This document shows positions 41,805-47,064 of a DNA stretch of 47,064 nucleotides, piece after piece (within the stretch, counting starts at the first letter, position 1; every line of letters begins with the position of its first letter). The stretch spans positions 1-47,064 of the forward strand of contig JAZUCU010000005.1 of assembly GCA_045639325.1 (NCBI GenBank), given 5' to 3'. The DNA is from RGIG8244 sp045639325. GTDB lineage: Bacteria; Verrucomicrobiota; Lentisphaeria; Victivallales; UBA1829. The position numbers and the translations under genes were made by a program. The notes beneath the pieces were generated by a model. The model saw only the letters and a program-made list of their open reading frames with translations. It ran no database searches and had not been told where the DNA came from.

Positions 41805-43217
41805 CCGGCCGGTCTCTTTCGCCCATAACGAAAGGGAATTATCACGCGCGCCCATGATAAGCACCAATGCTTTATCATCCGCAGATTCTTCCAACGAATT
41901 GACTGCCGCGGCGCGCGTTTCATAATATCCATACGACACAGCCCGTTTTGTGCGGGCATTATAATCCGCTGTCACTTCTTCCGAAGTCGGAGTAAAGGCA
42001 GCTGTCCCGCCGGCATAAAATACCGGGAGAAAAGAGAACCGGTCTCCGGGCTGCAGAATTTCTTCCAGAATATGGAATAATTCTTCCCGCATCATCCGCA
42101 GCGGTTTGAACCCATGCGGCTGAAATACCACATGCACATTTCCATCCCCGGCTACTGCCTGCGCAGTCAGAACGGCTGAACGGATTTTATCCGGATTATG
42201 TGCGTAATCATCATAGATCACCGCACCATTTTTCAAGTTTCCACAGAAATCAAATCGACGCCAGACGCCGGAAAATTTCTGTATCGCACGGAACGCAGCT
42301 TGTTCATCATAGCCTAATGCCGCAAGAAGTGCAAAGACGGCCAATGCATTCATCGCAGAATGGACTCCCGGCACCGGCAGAAGAAATTCTTCCCCGATAT
42401 CCGCAAAAGTACAGTAAAATCCGCCGCGGCGTGTTGTCACATTTTGCAATTTTCTTACCGGATATCCCGCAATTTCGGACGGTGCATCTTTGTCACCACT
42501 CACCAGAATAATTTGACAGCCTTTCAAGCGTTCTGCGCCGATTTCCAGAAACGCCCTGTCTTCAATCACACACGGACCTTTCACTTTATGCAGGAAGGTC
42601 GCAAAAACTTCTGCCACTTCCTCCCGGGAATAATGATCTTCCCCGATATTCAGAAGAATGGCACTGTCCGGCGTATAATTCAGCAGACTTTTATCGCTTT
42701 CATCCGCTTCCAGAACAAACGCATCTCCCGCTCCGTTACGGAAATTACCGCAATAAGTCTCATCGCTGAACTCATTCATCAATCCACCGCACAAACTCAC
42801 AGGGTCTGCAGAGAGATGACTCAATGCCGCAGTCAGCCAGCCGGAAACAGTCGTCTTTCCGCAAGTGCCCGCCACCGCATGAAGTTTCTTGCCTTTCATC
42901 AGCTCAACCAGCAGAGTGACGGCTTCCGAACGGTGCAGACGCGCAACATCCGGGCGGAAATCAGGGTTGCCCTCTTCCACCGCCGTAGAAAATACAAGCA
43001 TTTCCGGCGTATAATCATGATACACAGATCCATCCTGATCATATAAAACGATCCCCTGTTTACGCAAGGAATCAAGAATCTTTTTGTTCTCCGGTGCATG
43101 AATCGCACGGTCACTGCCCGTAACACGAATCCCCAGCGATGCCGCTGCCTGAGCAACACCACTCATACCAATTCCTGCAATTCCTACAAAATGCAATGAT
43201 GCCGGTTTCTTTACCAT
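41796..43217 (-). CDS. MurC-like Mur ligase with non-canonical catalytic motifs
   Basis: A 473-residue ATP-dependent ligase of the MurC/Mpl group, which joins L-alanine (MurC) or a peptide (Mpl) to UDP-MurNAc. N-terminal HFVGIAGIGMSGVA, FSTAVEEGNPDFRPD, the P-loop GTCGKTTVSGWL (the family His after GT is Cys), EADESDKSLLNY, and C-terminal DDYAHNPDKIRSA (family DDYxHHP) and VFQPHGFKPLRM are seen. The His-to-Cys and His-to-Asn changes are unusual. FQPH favours MurC over Mpl. The ATG at 43217 follows GAAGG; an in-frame TTG at 43235 would overlap the upstream gene. The gene is not next to other dcw genes, so it may be a paralogue. Confidence 0.85.
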   Translation of the reverse strand: MVKKPASLHFVGIAGIGMSGVAQAAASLGIRVTGSDRAIHAPENKKILDSLRKQGIVLYDQDGSVYHDYTPEMLVFSTAVEEGNPDFRPDVARLHRSEAVTLLVELMKGKKLHAVAGTCGKTTVSGWLTAALSHLSADPVSLCGGLMNEFSDETYCGNFRNGAGDAFVLEADESDKSLLNYTPDSAILLNIGEDHYSREEVAEVFATFLHKVKGPCVIEDRAFLEIGAERLKGCQIILVSGDKDAPSEIAGYPVRKLQNVTTRRGGFYCTFADIGEEFLLPVPGVHSAMNALAVFALLAALGYDEQAAFRAIQKFSGVWRRFDFCGNLKNGAVIYDDYAHNPDKIRSAVLTAQAVAGDGNVHVVFQPHGFKPLRMMREELFHILEEILQPGDRFSFLPVFYAGGTAAFTPTSEEVTADYNARTKRAVSYGYYETRAAAVNSLEESADDKALVLIMGARDNSLSLWAKETGRSI

Positions 43218-43231
43218 TTTATACCGCCTTC

Positions 43232-43882
43232 TCAAAAGAAATAAAAAATTAATGTCGCAGGAAGACCTGTCAATATCGGAATCGTCAGATTGTCATCCAG
43301 ATGCAATTGTTTTTCATAAAGTTCTGCAACCGCCGCAAGGATAACACCAATGATTGCGCCAATCATCAGCCCACAGGTCATTTCCCCGCTCACACGCAGA
43401 ATAAATGCAGAAAATAATATCCCGACAACAATAAATGCAACCGTACCTTCAACCGATTTGCTCTTATTCAATTTGTGTTTGCCGAATCGACGCCCGATCA
43501 ATGCCGCCGCCGTATCTGCGGTCAACATCACCCCGAGGGACATCGCGGCAATCGCTTGCGGAAACAATAAACACACCAGCGCTGCAGCCGCAAAAACCGG
43601 CGGACTTCCGCTCACGATCCATTCCCCTCTCTGCGGTTTCTTGCGCAGCATGGAACGGAACAGTGTTCCATAAAGCGGCGCAATCACCGGACAATTCATG
43701 GAATAGGCAAATTCACACAGAATATTCAGAATAAAACACACTCCAAAAAAATAAAACAGGTGCAGCAGGTCATAACGCCAGAAAAAAATCAGCGCAACCA
43801 TCCACAATGAACTCAAATGAACTCCTTTGCGAATCAATTCCTGACCAAAGGAAATTCCTGCATTTTCTCCCGCATCCGACAT
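43232..43882 (-). CDS. Diacylglycerol/polyprenol kinase-type membrane protein
   Basis: A 216-residue membrane protein of the DGK1/SEC59/VTE5 family, whose members phosphorylate diacylglycerol, dolichol or phytol with CTP. The signature is ELIRKGVHLSSLW near the start and the loop ADTAAALIGRRFGKHKLNKSKSVEGTVA in the middle (about 125-155), with several hydrophobic helices around. The AELYEKQLHLDDNLTIPIL stretch near the end also matches the family (E-...-DDNl.vPl). Shine-Dalgarno AAAGGAG is seven bases upstream. It follows the inositol-phosphatase-family gene by 17 bases and precedes the MurC-like gene, suggesting a role in recycling an isoprenoid or lipid carrier for the envelope; that is inference. 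Confidence 0.87.
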   Translation of the reverse strand: MSDAGENAGISFGQELIRKGVHLSSLWMVALIFFWRYDLLHLFYFFGVCFILNILCEFAYSMNCPVIAPLYGTLFRSMLRKKPQRGEWIVSGSPPVFAAAALVCLLFPQAIAAMSLGVMLTADTAAALIGRRFGKHKLNKSKSVEGTVAFIVVGILFSAFILRVSGEMTCGLMIGAIIGVILAAVAELYEKQLHLDDNLTIPILTGLPATLIFYFF

Positions 43883-43899
43883 CGTTCAACTCCTTTATA

Positions 43900-44763
43900 T
43901 TACTGAATTTGTTCCCACATACCGAGGGCTTTTTCCGCATATTCTTTCTTCGATGAAATATAAATCGATTCATTCGCCAGAAACGGCGTCTTCGCATCGT
44001 TGCTCAACGCATAATTTTCCGCAGAAATCCTACCGTTCAATACATCAACTTTGCCCGACATCGACGCACAATAAAAGCCCATATTCGCCAACGCAGGAAT
44101 CGAACCCGCATAATCCCATAATTTCGCATTGCTGATCATCGCTCCGTGACGCCCCGTCGCAAGCAGAATACAACAGTAAATCGTCGAACAAAACGCGTTG
44201 ATCGTGTTCTTGCAGGTAAAACGGCCCGCATGAACCTGACGCTGTCCCGCTCCAATCACAACTTTTCCGTCAAAATCAAGCTGCGGTGTTGTGATTTCTT
44301 CAATCCGTTCCCGCCAATTCGCTACATCAGCAGTCGTTCCGACCGGTGTATAATAGGCTTTCCCGTTGGATGATAACAGCATTTCCGCAGTGCAGGGTGC
44401 CAGTACACCGCCATCAATCAACACTCCGTTTTCTGCATAGCCGATAGAAATACCCCAAAGAGCAATCCGGGAGGCATACATACTTGTCCCGTCAATCGGG
44501 TCGATCACCCAGGCTTTATTCTTCAATGCCTGCTCAATATATTCCGGAGATTTTGTCTCGCTCGTTTCTTCTCCAATAACATAAACACCATTCTCCACAT
44601 CTTCAAGGCGGGATACAATATATTTCTCGATCGCTTTATCAGCTAATGTAACAACCGTTTGATCTTCTTTCAGTTCCGTCGATGGTGCATGATAGAATTT
44701 CAATGCGATTTTTGAGGCTTCTTCCAAAAGTTCGCCAATCAATAAGGCGCGTTCTGATAACAT
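43900..44763 (-). CDS. Inositol-monophosphatase-family protein
   Basis: A 287-residue Mg-dependent phosphatase of the IMPase/CysQ/FBPase superfamily. Metal-binding motifs are visible: GEETSE near 73-78 (family GEE), VIDPIDGTSMYA near 95-106 (family DPiDGTtN), and the late KLWDYAGSIPAL near 225-236 (family WDxAA). The substrate could be inositol phosphate, histidinol phosphate or PAP; nothing selects among them. Shine-Dalgarno AAAGGAG is five bases upstream of the ATG. It lies 21 bases after the protease gene and 17 before the DGK-like gene, so it is in the envelope-related unit. Confidence 0.9.
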   Translation of the reverse strand: MLSERALLIGELLEEASKIALKFYHAPSTELKEDQTVVTLADKAIEKYIVSRLEDVENGVYVIGEETSETKSPEYIEQALKNKAWVIDPIDGTSMYASRIALWGISIGYAENGVLIDGGVLAPCTAEMLLSSNGKAYYTPVGTTADVANWRERIEEITTPQLDFDGKVVIGAGQRQVHAGRFTCKNTINAFCSTIYCCILLATGRHGAMISNAKLWDYAGSIPALANMGFYCASMSGKVDVLNGRISAENYALSNDAKTPFLANESIYISSKKEYAEKALGMWEQIQ

Positions 44764-44784
44764 CGTTACTCCTTTAATATCTGA

Positions 44785-46623
44785 TTAAAATTGTATGCCG
44801 GATAAAGAATCCGTCAGCAGATTTTTTACAAAATCATAATCCGGATGACTTATAGTTAATTTTAAATATTTTTTCACGTCCACTCCGTTTTTCTCACAAA
44901 TACATCCACGTCCCCAGGTACGGTGTACCATAAACATTCCAACAGGATCCTGAAAATCCTTTTCTGAAATGAACTCCGGGAAATAGGAATAAGCATTGCT
45001 TGCAACATGTTCCTGATTTTTCATTTTACCATAGAAAAAATGGAAAACATCTGCACTCAAATGTACATGGTCGTTGCTGATCAGCGGATGATTGATCTTC
45101 TGGTGATATTGCAATAAAACAGAAATATTACTCTCATTGCACCCGGGAAGATACTTTTTATAAAAATTAATCTCCGTACGGACTGCATTTTTTTCATCCA
45201 CAATGGGGAAATATAATTCAACCCGCATCAATTTTTTTCCGAAAAAATAAAATCGTGTCTCAATCGCTTCCGGAAATGTGGAATTGCCAGGATAACGCAA
45301 AATGCGAAAACAGCCGTCTCTCACTACTTTCCAATAATTTTTTTTGTATTTTTTATCATGTGAAAGAACCTGGACGCAATCACGGCCTAAACGAAGTCCG
45401 CAAATTTCACGCTTTTCCGGTTCAATGACAGAAGTCAATTCGGCTATCGCAACTTTGCTGAACATCACATATCGTGTAGCAGGACGTATTGGAAATTTGC
45501 CTTTACCATTACATAAGATACAAGTTTTTTTTGAAATTTGATATTTATCCAACTTCCCAGGATTATCTTTCTCAATAAAAGAGGTGAATTCGCCACTACC
45601 CCGACAAAATTTACATTGCTCAAATCCAATCGGCATAATCTTGATTTTTATGCCGGATTGATGCTTATTCCAGATTTGTTTTAATTTTTCATGCCGGTCA
45701 GTTTGGGACATGCTGAAATTATATTCATCTTCAGGAAAGATTTTTTTTAATATCTCATCCAGTAATTTATATTTTTTTTCATATTCTTTACCAAGATACG
45801 TAGAATTCCATTTGCGGGCAGTGCGATATTTCGGAAGTCTAAAACGCATTTTTTTTAGTTCTTCAATAGATGTTAAATCAACTTGTCCTTGAATAACTGT
45901 AAGAAATTCATTATAAATTTTCAGAATTTGTGCATATTCCGTATAATCTGCTCGGATTTGTTCCAATGTGACACGTTCCAATTTCGCAAGATCAATATCA
46001 TCAATGCGCGTAGCAAAACGGCGGACTGCCGGTTTTCTGCGCTTCACTTCATAACGGGAACCGATTAACGAGACTTCCGGATCACGGATAATTTCCAAAT
46101 GTGTCGCAACTCCAATCACCTGATCCGTTTTGCTGAGAATGACCGGACCACCACTGTTGCCGAGAACAAACGGAGAATCCACTTCAATTAAACCGGGACC
46201 CGCACCAAGAAATTTTCCTTTGGCGGAAACCAGAACATTGCCACCTAGACTGTTTCCCAATGCCTCAACTGATGTGCCTGGTACCGTCGATTCCGGAGCA
46301 GGGTGGATTTTAAATAAAGATCCAGGAACAGCATAGTTACGGATAGGAATATATGCCAGGTCGCGGTCAGGTGACAAAAGGGCATAATCATAAGAAATTT
46401 TTCTGCCGTTGACGTCGATGATCTCTGGATTTTCCATTTCCAATAAAATATGATTATTCGTAATAATACAAAGCTGCCCTTTGATTTCTACGAAGAAACC
46501 GGTCCCCGCACCATTTTTACCTTTAAAAATGCAGACAGACGGCAGCATGGAAGTCTGTTCAGCAAATATCGCTGCACAGCAGAAGCATAAAATAAAAATA
46601 ATAATTTTTTTGAAACTGCACAT
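44785..46623 (-). CDS. Secreted trypsin-like serine protease with DnaJ-type cysteine motifs
   Basis: The 612-residue protein starts with a signal peptide (MCSFKKIIIFILCFCCAAIFA). Residues 25-200 form an S1C/HtrA-like protease with triad His58 (ITNNHIL), Asp88 (DRDLAYI) and Ser157 (LGNSGGPV). Near 335 and 370 are two CxxCxGxG motifs, CKFCRGSG and CILCNGKG, like the zinc cluster of DnaJ. The C-terminal 200 residues match no family I know. The start at 46623 is preferred because an upstream TTG would precede the signal peptide. It is AT-richer than its neighbours. There is no PDZ domain, so it is not a normal DegP. Confidence 0.85.
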   Translation of the reverse strand: MCSFKKIIIFILCFCCAAIFAEQTSMLPSVCIFKGKNGAGTGFFVEIKGQLCIITNNHILLEMENPEIIDVNGRKISYDYALLSPDRDLAYIPIRNYAVPGSLFKIHPAPESTVPGTSVEALGNSLGGNVLVSAKGKFLGAGPGLIEVDSPFVLGNSGGPVILSKTDQVIGVATHLEIIRDPEVSLIGSRYEVKRRKPAVRRFATRIDDIDLAKLERVTLEQIRADYTEYAQILKIYNEFLTVIQGQVDLTSIEELKKMRFRLPKYRTARKWNSTYLGKEYEKKYKLLDEILKKIFPEDEYNFSMSQTDRHEKLKQIWNKHQSGIKIKIMPIGFEQCKFCRGSGEFTSFIEKDNPGKLDKYQISKKTCILCNGKGKFPIRPATRYVMFSKVAIAELTSVIEPEKREICGLRLGRDCVQVLSHDKKYKKNYWKVVRDGCFRILRYPGNSTFPEAIETRFYFFGKKLMRVELYFPIVDEKNAVRTEINFYKKYLPGCNESNISVLLQYHQKINHPLISNDHVHLSADVFHFFYGKMKNQEHVASNAYSYFPEFISEKDFQDPVGMFMVHRTWGRGCICEKNGVDVKKYLKLTISHPDYDFVKNLLTDSLSGIQF

Positions 46624-46719
46624 AAAATATACCCGAGATATAAAATTTGTAATGGATAAGTAAGTTACAACCAAAAGTATGTAAAATCAAGTAGAAGAGT
46701 AAAAAAAGGGCAAAAAAAA

Positions 46720-46835
46720 ATCCGGCATCGAACTACTCTCCCGCACTCTTGTGTGCAGTACCATCGTCGCTGGGCCCCTTATCGATCGTGTTCGGGATGG
46801 GAACGTGAGTTGCAAGCCCGCCATAGACACCGGAA
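46720..46835 (-). rRNA. rrf: 5S ribosomal RNA (copy 1, left)
   Basis: Read on the minus strand, the RNA begins near TTCCGGTGTCTATGGCGGGC, contains the loop-B/C signature TCCCATCCCGAACACG and the D/E arm GGTACTGCACACAAGAGTGC, and ends GATGCCGGATT. The termini pair (TCCGG with CCGGA) as helix I. The length of about 115 bases is right. The 3' end is followed by TTTTTTTTTGCCC without a hairpin. A TATAAT lies a few bases upstream of the 5' end and may give it its own promoter. Exact ends are estimated. Confidence 0.93.
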
Positions 46836-46906
46836 TAAATTATATTGTAATATATCACCGCAATCAGAAAAAATCAAGTAAGTATGAAAAAAAAGAGAAA
46901 AAAAAA

Positions 46907-46933
46907 GCCTGAAACTCGTTTAGAGCTTCAGGC
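46907..46933 (-). terminator. Terminator between the two 5S rRNA genes
   Basis: Arms GAGCTTCAGGC and GCCTGAAACTC (plus-strand positions 46923-46933 and 46907-46917) pair over 11 bases with one G-U and a GTTTA loop. On the minus strand a run of nine T follows. It ends transcription of the right-hand 5S gene. Confidence 0.88.
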
Positions 46934-46948
46934 ATGAGGGCAAAAAAA

Positions 46949-47064
46949 ATCCGGCATCGAACTACTCTCCCGCACTCTTGTGTGCAGTACCATCGTCGCT
47001 GGGCCCCTTATCGATCGTGTTCGGGATGGGAACGTGAGTTGCAAGCCCGCCATAGACACCGGAA
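46949..47064 (-). rRNA. rrf: 5S ribosomal RNA (copy 2, at the window edge)
   Basis: Identical to copy 1 over its whole visible length and offset by 229 bases. It also carries the GGGCAAAAAAAA flank downstream (on the plus strand). It is followed on the minus strand by the terminator at 46907-46933. It is likely the last gene of an rRNA operon that continues to the right of the window (23S not visible). Confidence 0.93.

Noticed and set aside
1..47064. Search for tRNAs, CRISPR arrays, insertion sequences and prophage genes
   Set aside because: No T-arm signature such as GGTTCGANTCC in a cloverleaf context, no regularly spaced repeats, and no transposase or phage proteins were found on either strand.

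Overview
The window most resembles a chromosomal piece of a Lentisphaerota (Victivallales-like) bacterium, or a close PVC relative. The main signs are a secreted DUF4838 glycoside-hydrolase-like protein next to a stand-alone prepilin-type protein with an N-terminal FTLIELL motif and a C-terminal DG/H motif, AraC regulators paired with Gfo/Idh/MocA oxidoreductases, and a fused SecDF. The taxonomic call is inference from gene content; no rRNA long enough for placement is present. I see no CRISPR array, insertion sequence, prophage or tRNA.

Left part (370-14222, all minus strand): twelve closely spaced or overlapping genes are read from 14222 toward 370. In transcription order they are a zinc-ribbon membrane protein, an alpha/beta-hydrolase-fold protein that lacks its catalytic residues, a divergent methylenetetrahydrofolate reductase with a C-terminal cysteine cluster, endonuclease IV (nfo), a secreted lysine-rich coiled-coil protein, a TraB/GumN protein, cysteine synthase, a sodium symporter, mfd, then (with its own likely promoter) ribF, a membrane-anchored MerR-like coiled-coil protein and a GNAT acetyltransferase. 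A strong terminator closes the cluster at 313-354. Two DNA-repair genes (nfo, mfd) are mixed with sulfur, one-carbon and flavin genes.

Plus-strand block (14467-21638): a 29-codon bS22/AURKAIP1-like basic peptide gene followed by a terminator, then a TPR protein, a 1304-residue AsmA/TamB-like envelope protein and a nucleotidyltransferase-fold protein. It meets pyrH (minus) tail to tail. A CBM9-like/purple-acid-phosphatase-like metallophosphoesterase (plus) follows.

Central locus (24455-31989): an operon DUF4838 protein, pseudopilin, MBL hydrolase, GNAT and GH109-like oxidoreductase (minus strand) diverges from an AraC regulator. The two promoters appear to share one palindromic -35 hexamer. 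This is the best candidate in the window for a little-described carbohydrate-related system.

Right part: secDF and yajC; a second Gfo/Idh/MocA and AraC divergent pair; an operon of a lipid A-type acyltransferase, xseB and two half-size chromate-transporter proteins; a MarC-family membrane protein; a REP-like palindromic stretch; a flavodoxin-ferredoxin; and a minus-strand cluster of a secreted trypsin-like protease with DnaJ-type cysteine motifs, an inositol-phosphatase-family protein, a polyprenol/diacylglycerol-kinase-like protein and a MurC-like ligase. The right edge holds two tandem identical 5S rRNA genes (minus strand) separated by a terminator.
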